A DNA stretch of 64,000 bases from the NCBI GenBank assembly GCA_037903355.1, contig JBAJFE010000026.1, positions 3,596,001-3,660,000 on the forward strand, given 5' to 3'. The notes beneath the pieces were generated by a model. The model had not been told where the DNA came from and searched no databases. It saw nothing but the letters and a program-made list of their open reading frames with translations. Made by a program: the position numbers and the translations under genes. How positions within the stretch are numbered: the first letter of the stretch is position 1; each line of letters opens with the position of its first letter. This document shows positions 40,601 to 55,600 of the stretch, in pieces. Source of the stretch: Trichuris trichiura. Lineage: Eukaryota; Nematoda; Enoplea; Trichinellida; Trichuridae.

Positions 40601-43600
40601 GCCAGGGAGTTGGGAGGTCAGGGTTTCTCTGACACGATAGAAGACGATGTCAGGGAGCGCACAGAAGATTTTGGAGAACCGTTCACCAACGAGGAGTTCG
40701 AGGAACTGATGCAATCACCTACGGACAGCGACGACGGCGGTATGGAAGATACAGGAGGCCAAACGCCCTCGGATTGGACGCTGCAAAAGCATGCCAGTAT
40801 TTTCCGGCAAGAGCAGGTCCTAAAGGATATGACTGCTGAGTACGATCCATCCATGGAACGTGGCATCATGGCTATACGAGGAATAACGGCTTCGTTGAAG
40901 CCGCTACAAGATTTATTCTATAAAGCGAAGAAAAGGGAGAGATAGGTCCCTATAACAATGTTTTTAAATAAAGCTCCGGCAGCTGCGGAGGCTAACAATT
41001 TAAGGCAAAAAATTTCGCTACCAAGAAGTTCAGGAAACCGTAAGACTGGTCGGTCTCCAGAGGATCTGCGACAACCTACAGAAAGTGGGTAAATTGATTC
41101 CTGATGCGCCAAACGTTCCTGCCGTAAACGTTTCGCTCTGTGAAGATGTGTTCTGTGTGATGTTCACTATTTTTGCTTAAGTGTGCCTATGTATTTTATA
41201 TTTCCCGTGCTCTGTACCCATTCCGCGCACCAGTGCATTGCTTAACTCATTAAAGCAAAGCGGTTCCCACTAGTTTAGAGAAAGAGAAGCTTACTTTCAT
41301 CCTTTCTTGTATCTAACCGCCTGAACTCTGATGGCTAAGCCCATTGGACAAGCGCAGTCTCGTTGATATCTTTATCTCGTGGCTAGATTCCGTAGTACCA
41401 AGCTTCGAAAGATCACTAGGTATGATAACCGTTGCGGAGAGAATTAAAGGGAGCAGGACGAAATACGCGGCTAGAAAATAAGCTTTTTGGCCTTTTTTAT
41501 AGGGTATCCAATATAACGCGGATTCAGCTTAACGCGCTAAAACGTTGGAAATGTTGGACGAATTAACTGCGGATAACGAGGGCCAACTGTAATCACAGAT
41601 TAAGTTTTCTAGACGTTTTCGTTATAAAGCAGGGGAATTAATTAGAAACAACAGTTTATAGAAAGCCTACTCACTTGAACTGGCACCTAAATTGTTTTTT
41701 GCATCGGCCTGTTTCCGTTCAAAAGGGTATAGCAGAGGGCATAGTTAATTAAAATCTAACAGTATGTGATCCGGCATGTTTAAATGCTGAATTAAATTAT
41801 ATTATGAATGTTGGGTACTTTCGTAAGTCTGTTCCGTTTTATTCTGAAATAAATTTTTTGTACATAGCTGTTCCCAAGCCAAGCAGAATTAATCGTTGCA
41901 TACCTCTCTATATTCTACAGGACAGTACAGTTAAACTTCAACACTGCACTCATGAGAAATTTCTGCTTAACTGGAAAGATGGAGCGCTAACTTTATGAAA
42001 AGGGGCATCTCCGACACGTACTGGTTTTCCAGTATAACGAAGGATTAAGTGCTGGCACAGCCACGGAAAAGATTCAGCCGGAGTATGGAAAAGAGTTTAT
42101 CGCCGGTCGAGCAGCTGGAAGGTAATTTTCCAGCTTCAGCTAGGGAAATTTTGGCCTGAGTAAAAGTGTGAGGTCAAGGAGGCTAAGTGAGTTTGGTGAA
42201 AAGGCACTCTACGCTGTAGTCCAAAACAATTAACGACAGTCAACACGCGAACTGGCTGAAAAGATGGGCTGCGCTCGTGTGGCTGTGAGCCGAACATTTA
42301 ATATCTATGTGAAGAATGCTTAAAATGGGATCATCAGTGCCACATCCTCTGAGTCAAGATGACAAAATCCGGCGCGCCTCTGCCGCCTCCTTGCTCGATG
42401 CAGTCAAGCCGTGGCCCAATGCTGGCCATTCTTCCGTCAGATCATCACAGGTGACGCGAAGTGATACCTGTACGTCAACATGAAACAAAGGAAGGAGTGG
42501 CTCAGTCCTGGCAAAGATCTTACCCTGCGAGCGAAGCCTGAATTGCACCAACGAAAGGTTTTGCCCCCCATCTGTTGAGATTATGAGAGTTTTATAGATT
42601 TTGAATTTCTTCCGAAGAACCAGAAGATCACCGACACAATTAACGTGGACTAATTACGGCGTTCGCGCAGGGCAGTTCAGCAGAGAAGGCAGAAGAAGCA
42701 ACCCGCCATCACGCTGCAGTACGACAATGCCTAACCACACGCAGCAACCATTCACAAACTCAGGTAAAAAGTTCTTCCGCATCCAGGTTATTCATCAAAC
42801 CCTGTTCCACTCGATTATCACTTTTACTGTTCGTCTGTTGTCAACTTGCACGGTGGTTTCTTCAATATTGACGATCAGCTCCAAAAATGGCTCTCTGACT
42901 TCTTGTGCTCCAAACTCTCACATCTCTACCAATACGGGATAGGGCAGCTGACCAGTTGTTGGGAGGAACTTGCAAACAGCGGAGGAAATACAGTTCTGAC
43001 TAAACAGTTTGTATTTTCGATGGAAAAAATTTAATCACAACGGTCGAGAAAAGCGGAACAGGCCTAAGAAACAACCCAATAGCTGCTTTCTATATGCTAG
43101 CAGTAAGCTTGCTTTTGCCCTTTACTCAATCCATGGGCGGAGGATGCATAATACCAGCCGCGTCAGACATTCGCTTGACATCATTACTATTACTACCGTA
43201 TGGCACAAACTTAGCAGCAGGGAACGTGACAATCACCGAAGGAATCATAATACTTGGATTGATAGAACGAAGTCATAAAGTGTTTAAGTCAGCAAAACCG
43301 AAGAAACAAACCCGTTACCAAGCAGAATGAATCCTCAATTTTCTGAAAATCCATTCTGTCATTAACAGTCGCTAATACCTTGTATTGCTTTTACAGTCTT
43401 AAAAAAAACTGGTTTTAGACAATGACCTTGAGAGTATCACGCGAAACAGCATGTGTTTACCGAATGGGACGCAGACTGCAAAATCAGATGTGCAGACTTG
43501 CACAATATCTGAAGCCAGAAGTCTGCTAGGCGGAACAAAATGTTATTCTCACATAATTAACTACCTTCTAATAAGTGAAATTGAGAAACTTATGGCGAAA

Positions 43601-46600
43601 CCTCCGCTTGCGGTGCCATCTTTTGAGATATTAAACGCTTCACTAGCTGGGTTGAGATATGCCCCTAACCGGCACTTAGGGAATAGCAATTCCGGTTTGA
43701 AATTCAAATCATAATAACGAACAGATTTTATCTACAGAAGTTGCATACCTGCAATATTTCATCGCCAATGGCTATTTTCCCTTCTGACAAAGCTTTATGA
43801 GCAGGACTTTGGCTTTCAACACCAGCGATCAAAACTGAAGCTTTCGATCGGTCCTTATGACCGACCAAGGCCAAACCAATGTCCTTTCCGGTCTTCGTCA
43901 ACTCTACGACATGTAGTTCGCCGATACAGTCGGAAAACCGTTCCAGGAGTGCTTCTGCAAAGCAAAATGCTAAGAAAGCGTCAACGTTCCCCGCAATTCT
44001 GCCTGGATGTCGGCTTATTTGCGGAAAACGGGTTAAGAATGCTATAAATAAATATGCACCTCTGTCAACGAGATGAAGTTCTGGTTGCATGATTACTGTT
44101 TTAGCTTCATCCTTTGTAATTTCTTTAACTTCTGTTGTAATGCTTTCAGAACGATCGAACTTTCCATATGTTTCTTCTAGACCATCGGAAGGGATCTCAG
44201 TAGTCTCCATTAATGCTGAGTGCCGTTCATCGTAAGCAGCTTTTTCAGTTTCCTGTTTTTCTTCTCTTTCCTTTAGTATCATTTGTTCAATGTCAAATTT
44301 CTCTTTCTCGAAAGAAGCCTGGTCTGTCTGCTCTAATTTAGAGAAGGGGTCTGAACACACTTGCTCGTTAAAAGACTTTATGTCTGAATTTTTCTCTTCT
44401 GACGGAACGTCTGGCTAAAATTGTGAAACTGAAATACGCTAAACAATTACTCGCATGTGCTGTAGAAGCTTATAGTTTCTACTCATTATGTGATAATCAC
44501 GTACCACAGCATAATTTTGATGCCAAAAATTCAAGCCTTTATCTGGTATAAAATTCTGGAAGTGCAATCAAATAGAACTTCCAACTTTTTAAATACCGTA
44601 CACTACTACGCATATGATTACAGAAAAGGAACGCGGAAATAGACGTAACGCCCCAACGGAGAAAACGATGCTTCCTTAGATGGCACCAAATGTTGCTAAG
44701 GTTGGCTTACGTAATTTGCGGCAATACTGAACAATTATTTACCCAAACAAAGTTGAATCTTTCTATGGTCAGTTCAACAGGCGTAACTGCATTGCGAATT
44801 ATCTCGACGCATTCAGCGTGCGCTTTGTTGACAAGGCTTACTCCATTGACCTAAAATGAAATGCCAATCAAATCAATTGTTTAAAGTCAGGCTGAGCAAT
44901 CACACGTTTATGATTCGATCACCAACTCGAATCTCTCCACACCGACCAGCAGGACTGTCTGGCAGAATGCTCTTTACAAAGACACCAGAAATGATTACGG
45001 GACTTTGAGATTCCCCGCGAGAAATCTCAATTTTGCCTCCAACAATGCTGATTCCAAGGTACTGTTGGCTGCGATGTACGAACACGTGTTTTATACTTGG
45101 ATTCAGAATGCCTGCTGAGTTTTCATCAGGGATTTTCTGATACGTGGTTTCCACGTTTTCTGATTCTACGGAACACTGCTCTTCATGGTTTTGTTCCTTC
45201 TCCTCGAAACTAGGAGACTTCAGCAGAAGGGAGCTTGCTCTAGCTGGTTTCCAGTGATGGGGAGGAGTGGAGTGAGCACTACGTTCTGCTGCTGCCTTCA
45301 ATCGCTTCACATTTAGTAAAGGTTGCGATTGGAAAGCACTTACAATGGCTTCGGTAGACGCGGAACCAGAACTGAGGTTGGTTAAATCATAATCTCTTCG
45401 CATTAACGTTTCAGAATGTTCCATTTTACTATCGAAAAAGTCGATTGACGTTCCAGGTGCGGGACAACTGGCAGTACTCTTCAGGGATGATTTTGAATGA
45501 CCAAGGCTGACGTCAGAGTTCCCATAAAACGCTAAAACCTGACTCAGGCTTTTGTTTGAGACGTATGGAGACCTAAAATAAATTTCAAAATTTGTTTCAA
45601 GCTGGGTTGGCTTTCAAACTAATTTCTGCTGAACATTTAACAACCCAGCCGGTCAACACAATCAAGAGAAACAGCATGCTGGGTGATGAGCATACGCATA
45701 AATGTTAATAAAATAATCACTATCCATGAGCAATCTAAAGCAGAAAGTCCTTAAATGTTTTTCGTTTAAACAACAATTGTTCAACAAAAACTCAAAGAAC
45801 AAAGTGAGAGAAGTACGAGGTCAATAATAGAAGATTGTACCATTGCTAGTGTCATAAAAGCCGTTCTTTGCCGTTCATATACCCCTGTTCGTTTACTGCC
45901 GCAGGTTGGTCTTCGTTGGTCAAGTTCCCCTGTTTCGCTGCCAGTGGCAAGTCGCGTTTGCTTAATGTGCCCAGTTTATCCCATTTTGTTTACTACTCCT
46001 GGTCATTTCGGTAACTGTCAGTTCATTCCATATGAAAATGAACCAAGGGCGATGAAACACCCACTGGTGGCAGACTGATGCTGCTGAACAAATGATAACG
46101 AGTCAATGGCATTGACCTAGCCAAAAGAGTGACCCGTTGGTGTGGAAACGGCTGCCTGCTTGAGCAAAATCCCACCGGAACGCAGCCAACAAAACGTCAC
46201 GTACCCGTTGCAGTAAAGGGTTTTCATGTCGTACCTTGCTCTGCCACGCTGGTGAACAGTAGACAAAACAACAATGTATACGCATGAAGTTAAGACGACG
46301 CTGCCAGCTTTCGCCCTAACGGTCAAGGTGCCAGAATTATCGTTCCAGAAGACCAAGCTCTGGTTCCTGCAGGCGGAGGCCCAGTTCATGGTGGCCAATG
46401 TCGCGTCCTTTTTTACGAAATACAAGTATACTGTTGCTACCCTTTCTGATACCACAAGTGAAGACGTCGACAACCTGCTAAGCAGTTAGGGTTCGCTCAC
46501 CGTCCCTCGTCTCAACAACGCATCTCACAAACATCCTCGCAATCCAGATGATATATACGAAACGATACGCGTCTCATGTCCCCACTGCGACCCGCAAACA

Positions 46601-49600
46601 ACTCTTATTTCTAAGGGAAGTTCAGCGCATGGGCTCGTCTTTGCTGTCCTCCATGCACCCTTCCGGGGAAAAGATCCTTGAAAACTTCAAAAGGTAGTGT
46701 CCAGTGATCTTGTTCAGCTGACACCATTTTTATCCAGGATAAAATTTCCAAGAACAAATTCTTAATCGACATTGGTTCTGAAGCCAGCGTGTTGCATCTG
46801 CAATCACTGCTGAGGTGCTGGCTGCAGCAGCCCATATGATGCATTTGCTGTTGCAAACGGCGCAGGCTTTACTAATTTTGGCAGCTGTAAGCTGTCTCTA
46901 GACTTCAGAATTGGTCGTTCGCTTACGGGTCTTTTCTTATTGCTAAGCTTAGCTACCGTATTTCACGGCCTATTCACTTTCCGTCGCACGTTTGTTTCTA
47001 CATTTCAGCATTCTGGTCGACGTCAAGCGCAAACTGCTCATAGACGCAAAGATTTACGCTGTTATGACTGACTCACGCAGCAAACCAACTTTCTGAGGTA
47101 TAAAAGTTTCCTTTCGCCGTGCAGAGAGCCGGTCACATAAAGTTTTGACAACGAGAGCGAGATATTTGAAAATTGCTTCATGCCCTAGCTCCAATGGTCC
47201 AAGAAAGGGGATTGCACAACATGAAACACCCATTACGATCGATAATTCCAGAGACATGGGAGATCAAGCTAGCCGTTTCCTCATGAATTACAAAGTGAAT
47301 TCCTACATGGTGACAGGGTAGCTGCCACCAGAAATGTTAGCTCGGCAGCGTTCAATATCCCTGCTAGATAAGCTACATTCTCATTCATTAGCATCCATGG
47401 AGAGGATGCTACAGGAAAAACGAGGAAGTTTACGCTCTTGCAAATGCAGCCGGCAAGAGAGGAGAACCTAAAAACTCGACACTTCCACTTCCAGATACGT
47501 AGTCTTGTGTGGGCCCGCAATTTTCTTCACACATTCCAGCCAAATGAATAACCGGAGTGATACAAGAAATGACTACATCGCTACCATGCTAGACGGAACT
47601 GCCAAATAAGGAATTGTGTATACGTCGCTCAGCTAACCACATTTGGACAAGAGAAGACGGACACATCCCTAAACTGATGAACGCAGTCCCAGCTGACTGG
47701 CAAACTCTTGCCTTTAAGATACCAACGGTAGCGGAAACCAGTTTAGCCCGGGAAACTACTAACCTCTCCAGTATTCTATCCTGTAACTTAACATTTTTAG
47801 TCAGTCTAATCATACGCAAACCGTCAGCCGGACGCTTGGCACACTCTCCTCCAGTCTTCGCAACTGTTTTACCCCCTCATTAGCCCTCGTTCAGGCTTCG
47901 CAATAGTCGCCGGTGCGCTTAACCATCATTTTCCATCATCGAGTAGTAAGTCATGCCATAGACCTAGCACCAAAAGATAAGTAATTTCAAGCATTTTTTT
48001 ACTAAATGACAACTTTATTTAAAACTAAGAAGATGAAGTTAGCTCTCGAGTAAACTATATTCTTTCGAAACAGGCTGTACTCTACAAATGTAAAGTTAAC
48101 TATTGAAAAACGAGAGCAACAGCTCTCATTCTTAGGGATCTCAAATATAAAACAAAGAAATAATCTGAAAACTACAATTTACAGGAACCTAAAGCATTCT
48201 GATAAATATTTACACTTCAAATAGCATCACTCAATGTTCGTTAAAGGAAGCATCGTAAAGTGGATCGTTGACTAGGCCCCATGCAGTCATGCAGACTGGG
48301 TCTCGAGAGGTGTCCGCCGGGAAACTGGTCACGCCTTTGTTGTACCTGTAGAGAGCTGACCATCCTAAGCCCTGCTGCCTATCATCCAACGGTACCTTGC
48401 GCTTGACAGCGCGGTGAGTTAAGGATGAGGGGTGTTTACTGGTGTCTCAGCAACGAGGAATACGCGCATATGCAGGGTTAACCATTTGGTTAACTTTGTG
48501 CGTCGGACAACGGGAGCACACACACACACACACAAACCATTAGATCAGTGTGGTCACATGCCAAATGGGAAAACTTGCGACAGTGTAGAGCGCATCAGAG
48601 CGCACTGCCATTCCATCTGTGCAAGTTCGTGTGGTGAATTCCCTCAGGAGCCTCTGACGATGCGTTCGAAACGGTCTTCACAGACAGCTGACCTTTATAC
48701 CGCCAATATCAGTCACATCGCAGAAGTCGATCCCTGAGCAGCCATGCTGGACGGTATGTAGTGAATGTGTGTCACTTTCTTTAATTGTTCTTCCTTTTAA
48801 AACTCAAAGTGCAAGCACCCCACTGTTCCCTATGATTAGGTTTGAAAGTTAGGTTGTTTTTACGCAGCCGGAGCGGCTGGAAAAGGTATTATCACACCAA
48901 AGGAAATGCCATCACAGGTGTCAGTGTGGCTAAACATCGATGAAAATGTCCCGTGCGCAGGCACATTATTTTGTTTTGTTGAAGCAGGCAGATTCATTTG
49001 CCAGCCGGAGGTGAGTGCAACCAAAAAGCAAAATTTACTCAGGGACGGATGGGTATTCGCTGACGAAAATTGAACCACTCCATGAAACTCTGTACTATAA
49101 TATCCTTAGAAATTGTTTACTCTACTTTTATTGGATTTATGAGCCTTTTGGAATGGATGTGATTTTTTTAAAATACACGTTGCAAATACAACTGGCTTTT
49201 TATATGAGCTTTTGATTGCGTAACTTTCGGTGCGCAACTTGCTTTGTCAGGAGCACATAACGCCAAAAGAAGCGAATGATTCATCTTTCATATCTTCTCA
49301 ACAGTTATCACGTCAGCAATAAACATTTGTTCTTCATATTTCATAGGGTTCTGATCATACCTTTACTGATAACCTACTGTACGTCAATTGGCCCAACTTT
49401 TAATCTAAACTTTTTAAAGAGAAACTTCGCGATAGTAAAATTACACATGAGTCATCGTTTTTTAAGTGCTCTACCAGTGTCATTACTGAATGCATAAGAA
49501 TTTTTCAAAATCTTCGTCGTAGAAGAAATAGCGTAAATTTGGTTAATTTAAAAAGGCCGCTTTCCTGTTTTCTGGGATCGCTTGTAACCGCTGATTGAAA

Positions 49601-52600
49601 GTTTTCAGGACTCTCCGTGTTCCATTTTCAGCGGAAAACTATAGACAAAAATACCCTCTACAGCTGTTCGCTAAAGATGAGACATGCATAGTTCTGAAAG
49701 CTCTGGATACTGAAACTTAAGTTCATAAATCGTAGTGAACGGGGGTATAGTACACAAGGCTGTTATAAAACATCCATCGTTCAAGGGTTGTCTCCTTCAA
49801 AACCTACAAGATCATTGAGCAAACCGTAGGTTGCAACACAAGTAAGGTCCTGAGCAGTGAGAATTGTGGTGACTAAATTCATTTATAACTGCCTACAGCA
49901 ACTTTTAGTCAAAACAGTGGCGACTATTTTAAGACTGTTTTCTGCTTCTGCAGATGATAACAACAGAATAATGCGGTCACGCAGCCCATTTATAAATGCC
50001 CTGTTACCTTTGTTTTTGTTAGCATAGAAAAGTCAGAGAATGCATGTTTAAACATTAGCATTCCAAAATTCGATATCAAATTAGTACTTACTGGTAGTAG
50101 TCCGGGAAGCTCCTGGAAAAAAACAAATCAAATTGCGAGAGTCAAAACAGCATTAATATTAAAGTTGTAAGTTCTATAATGACAGTTATAAGGGACTTAT
50201 TTCACCATGACAGTAATTACTGGGAAAAATTGGAAGCAACAATGGTATCATTAAAATGTAAGTTGAAATTAGAGACTTTTGGTGTTCCTATCTTGAAGAA
50301 CGATAACTTTATGGTGTTTCATAATACAAAAGTTTTAGCTAATAAAACAGCTTGTCTGTTTACAGAAACGAATTTTGCATAAATGTATTCTAGCTTTCGA
50401 GGTTCTCCCTGTCTTTTCATTATCAGGTTAAGTGATGCTGAGTACGAAAATCTTTTTTCTACTAACTACTACTAAGGAACATCTCAATCGCAAAAAATAG
50501 GCAATTGAACAGACTTAAAATGAGCAACGCGCAGTTTGTTTACTGTACTCACCTGAGGGACAACTTGGCCAGAGATGAGCAACTGCTGTGATTGCTCATA
50601 TTTTTTCTATACAAAGCGTATTTTTCTATATCTTCTGCGGGCACATACATGACTCTGAAATAGAACTTAAAGATCATAAACGCAAAACCGATCTAAAGTC
50701 AGCTTCATATCAAGATTTTTGTAACGTTCGTGCCCTGAATTTGGCCCCCTGTGACAGCCTTCCCCCGTTGTCGTAGAATTTTTATTATTGATAATTAGAT
50801 TACTGTTGACTCATGATGGCATAGCTGCAGAGGGCATTGTTCTGTAGCGGGTTTCTGGACGCGTACTGTAGCAGGCTTAGACTGGGCTGACTATACGCAA
50901 TTTGAGTGCTTCTAATTTCTAATTAAGTAGAAAATGAATGACCAGCGTTTCAGTTACCTTCAGTTTTGGTTTTTGTTTAGGCAGATTACAGAAACTATCT
51001 GCAAACTTTTTGAGATTGCGGATAGCAACTTAGGCAACAAGTAATCTCACCAACAGGCAGACTGTACGCAGTGCCAGTGGTTCTAATTTCCAGCTTACAT
51101 AGAAGAAGTATGACCAACGTTTCCAGTTATCTTAAGTTTTAACTGAAGCTTAGGCGGCCTATCAAAACTGTTGGCCAAGTTTCGGTTAATGTTGAAAAGC
51201 AACGAGAAACAGCGACTTGAGCAACGAATAGTATGTGCAACAGCCTGACTATACGCAGCATCAATGATTTTAGTTTTCGGCTTGTGTAGAAAACGTGTGA
51301 TCAACAACTCAGGCGTCTCACATTTACGTGAAGGCTTACAAAAACTGTTCAGCAACTCACGGAGAACAAGGAGTGACAATAAAAAGCACTTTAACAAACC
51401 GGAACGCGACGTAATAAGCAAGGTACGTGAGAAAAAATCAGTCGTAGGCGCATGGTAATTGTACGTTTCCCAGTTGCCCTTTTTGTTCCACAATGAAGAG
51501 GTAATGATCGCGGATTTCTATCCAAAAGCTATACTAAGCTTTTTCTGGCCTGGCGAATCACGCGTCATTGCTAATGGGGTTACCACTAATGCTGCCATGC
51601 AGCCTGATTTCGATTACGCGACATTACGTAATCCCTCCTTGTGCACCCACACTGCGGGCACGAATGTTACAGGTTCCTATGTCAATATTAATTACGGTGC
51701 TTAGAAGCTAGTTTAACAGCCTACGAACTTTGGTTGATGAGTGAAAAAATTCAGAACCATTCTAAGAACGTCGACTCATTGATATTTAGATCTTACAGCG
51801 AATGACAACGCTATTTTGGGAATATGAGATAAGAACCGAAGCGAAAGATGATGACGCTGTGACTGCTCTAGGCTTCTCCTGACTTTGCGCCCATGCAACT
51901 GTCTATCAACAAGCCACATTTTAGGTCCTCCGCTACTACATTCCTCAAAAGTAACAGGAGTTGGATGGATTTAGTTGCTCATTTTGGCAACTCTGAATTA
52001 ATTATCGCGATTATTCTGTCTTTCGCCTGTTAAAACTAGAGTTACTTGAGTACGAGCTGACCAGTACAAGAACCTTCAGCCTTGTAAACAAAGCAATTAT
52101 AAATAATTATTGGACACAGCGTGAGCTCCATAAGTAGTTTGAACAAAGGAATGTGATTCAAGAAGAACAGGATAAAAAACGTGCGATTTTATAATGGCGC
52201 GCAGACATGCTATACTTGAAGTCATGCGACCACATTTGTAGAAAGTTTTGCTACTTCATGGCAAGAGAATGACCAAAAGAAGCATTTATTACGTACGTAG
52301 GAGGGAAAGCCACGACAGAGCGACCTTTCCTGCGTGTTTTAACTCGCTCAGAAATTCGACCCACTCAGGGTTCCAACGCATTTAAAATTTTCGATAATTG
52401 TTCTTTTCACCCGTTCTACAATCTCACTTTTTTAGGGAAAACGATCTGTTGGCCAAATAGCTGTAACTGTATTTTATTACTTTTTTCATTATGCCGCCAT
52501 ATGTAACAATTATTTATTCTGGGTTCATTTGGTTTACAAGTAAATCAAAGTTTATCTGATGTGCTCAGGAAGGTACGCAGGTCGTTTATAAACTATTGAT

Positions 52601-55600
52601 CAAATTATTGAGCAGATAACTTGGTTATATGTGGTGAGTCCTGGAGCAACAGCTGCAGATACGGAAGGCGTCCTGAATTAATACTGTTAATAGTATTTTT
52701 CTCCTAAAATTTTTCGCGGGATTTCTAACCCGTTGTTCATTAAACGTTTATTTAAAAAACGTTCTACGGAGCTTTCGGGTCTCCGCTTGACCCGTCATCA
52801 GCGTAAACTGTACCGCCCGTCGGGTCGGTCTTTATGGTTGCAAGCCGCCCCATCCGACCAACTTTGGCAGAGACCTACTGTTAATAGTAGGATATTTAGG
52901 GAAAGGCATTACAGAAGAAGGTAAATAAGAGAAGTTATTGTGGAAGAAGTTTAGTCTAATAAAGATACTGAGTATCAGCAGGTTTTATCTGAACGAATGC
53001 TCCAACAATTTATCAAACTGAATGCAATTTAACGGTAGATACAAAGTCATCCTCGATCAGCGAACGTAATTTTAAATTTTTGCGATGCGAAATACTGAGC
53101 AGAGTAAGTTTCTTTCTAACGTATTTCAAACCTTTATCACTTCCAATGAATTGCTTTTCAGGGCACTTGACCAGAACTGATAGAGTGTAGAGCTAGTACT
53201 TTAACGTCCACTTTTTGCTGTGAAAATGCCGCTATTACCAAGTTCGTCTTTACTGCATTTCAAAAGTCACGAATCTTTGCCCTCTTTATAGACATTTTGA
53301 TTTTCATTGAAAGTCAAAATCACTTTCAAAAAGTCAATACATACAATTATAAGAGAATGGTTGTGAAGTTGCGATTACAGTAACAACATCAAAATAACAT
53401 GGGTGCTTACCTTATGCTTTTCAGCAAGCTGCATCTACGCAGAATTGCCTTCGCCTGAGCTCTTAACGCATATCGCAAATCTTGATTGTTAATTCTCAAG
53501 ATTAGATCGCCAATGTGCAGACGACCGTCAGCATAAATTGCGCCCGAAGGGTCCACAGATTTGATCTTGCAACCATTTATTCCATCTTTTCCTAGTTCAA
53601 TTTGAATACCTAAACAGACAACTACTTACGGAATAAGAAAACTTGAATAGACGTTTCCACCGAGATTTGGTTTATTCTTCACAATCTCAACCGTTTTGAT
53701 TAGGCAGTCAGGTAGCTGGCACGACAAGCGAGAGGGTAATGACAATGTCAGGCTTCGGACTCCAGGAGTGCTGACTGATTGAGCGGCAGAACCAACAGAA
53801 AAAGAATCCTAAAATCATAAAGGTGGTACCTATAAATTCTAGTGGCGCGATTGTTTCTGCAAAAAAGAAACGCAAAGAGCTTGCACAATAGTGCCACTTG
53901 AGAAGCCTTCATCTATATGGTTAGAATGCTTACTCAACCTTTTACTCGCGATCGCCCATTGTAGCTTTCTTAGACACCGCAAACGCCCGCCCCTCCCCCT
54001 AGGTTTCGTTTATCCCGCTGTGTACTGTTTCTGCTGATACTCCTCGGAGAATCTTCCTTCCTCGCACTCCTTTCGTGGTATTTTTCACAGTCGAACTCCC
54101 TGACTTCAGTGAATTCGCCCCGTTGATGGCAAAGGAGACGTGACTTTCTGCCCTCTTCAGTGCTCAGCGGCCTCCCACTTTTTTGACGCCCTTTAATTTT
54201 CCGTGGCTCTTTCGAGAATCACCGATTTAAATTAAGCAAAGTTTGAAAAGTGACCGTTTTGAAGTACAAAATCGTCATTCATTTGCATTGCTAAGGTACT
54301 TTGCATTTAGTCAATTAGGAACCAGAGAGACGCCACTGGTTTCTCTGAGTAAAGAAGAACCACTAAATTATTGTTCACAATCGCAGTACCGCTGCTACAG
54401 ACAAAAAATGCAAAACAGCACAATCGTTGTAGCAATAATTACACTGTGACATTTGTGCTTCACTAAACACTCGACACTTCTAACGTCAGCGGAGAAGAAA
54501 ATTCTTTCCAAAGGGCTTAACGTCGTTCCCACTCTGAGGACAGCTCCTTTCCTTGGCATTATAGCGTCAACGGAGATGAGCTTAACCAAGACAAAACCAA
54601 GCAAGGCGGCTGAGATAAAAAAACATCATCTTGAATTCTCTATAGCATTTGAACTGATATGAAAAGCCCAACCTCAATCGGGGAGAGAGAGACGTGATAA
54701 AGAAATTGAGAAAGAAGGATCTAGTCGTCACCAAGGCTAACAAGGGCAACGGCAGAGTACGTTTAGACAAGTCGAACTATGTGGACAAGATGTTTTCTCT
54801 ACTAAACAGTGCTACTTGCACGCTGATTCAGTCAGATCCAACTCCACAGACTAGGAAAGAGCTGAGGGGTTTCCTGCAGATCTTAGCTGAACTTTCTAGG
54901 GAGGACACCATCATCTCCAATAGGAACAGGTTGTACTACGTGAGCAACGCCTTGTGCCCTAAGCTCTACGGCCCTCCAAAGGTTCACAAGCCGGGAGTAC
55001 CTTTAAGACCAGTTGTATGCAGCGTTAATAGCGTTACATCTCAACTGTGCACCTGTCTTAAAAGCATCATTCGGCCACTGAGCGGAGAAAGGAATTCTTA
55101 CGTCACCAACCAAAGAAACTTTTGCGCGGCTTTGAAATTTGAATCGACTTCAAAGGCTTACTTTATGAAGGACCTTTTCACTAGCATTCCGACAATTCAG
55201 ACTCTCAACGTTCTACAATCTCTATTGGACAAGGACTTAAGTTTAGGTGAGAAGACTAAGCTAAGCCTCTTCCAAATAGTGAAGTTAATATCGTTTTGCA
55301 TGCTTGATGGAAACTACTTAAGGTTCCAGGAGAGTTTCTTCCGACAGAACGATGGAACACAAATGGGAAGTCCATTGTCTCCGGTCTTTGCAGAATTGTT
55401 CTTAGAACACCTGGAAGGAACGACGTTCAAGGGAACGGACAACCTGTGGCTCCTCGTCTGTTTAAGCGATATGTCCACGACATTTGCACTATTGTTAAGA
55501 AAGGACAGGAAGAGGTTCTTTTGGAACACCTGAGCTCAATTTTCCCGGTACAGATAGCTTTCACGATTGAGAGAGAAGAGAGCAAGAAACTTCCCTTCTT

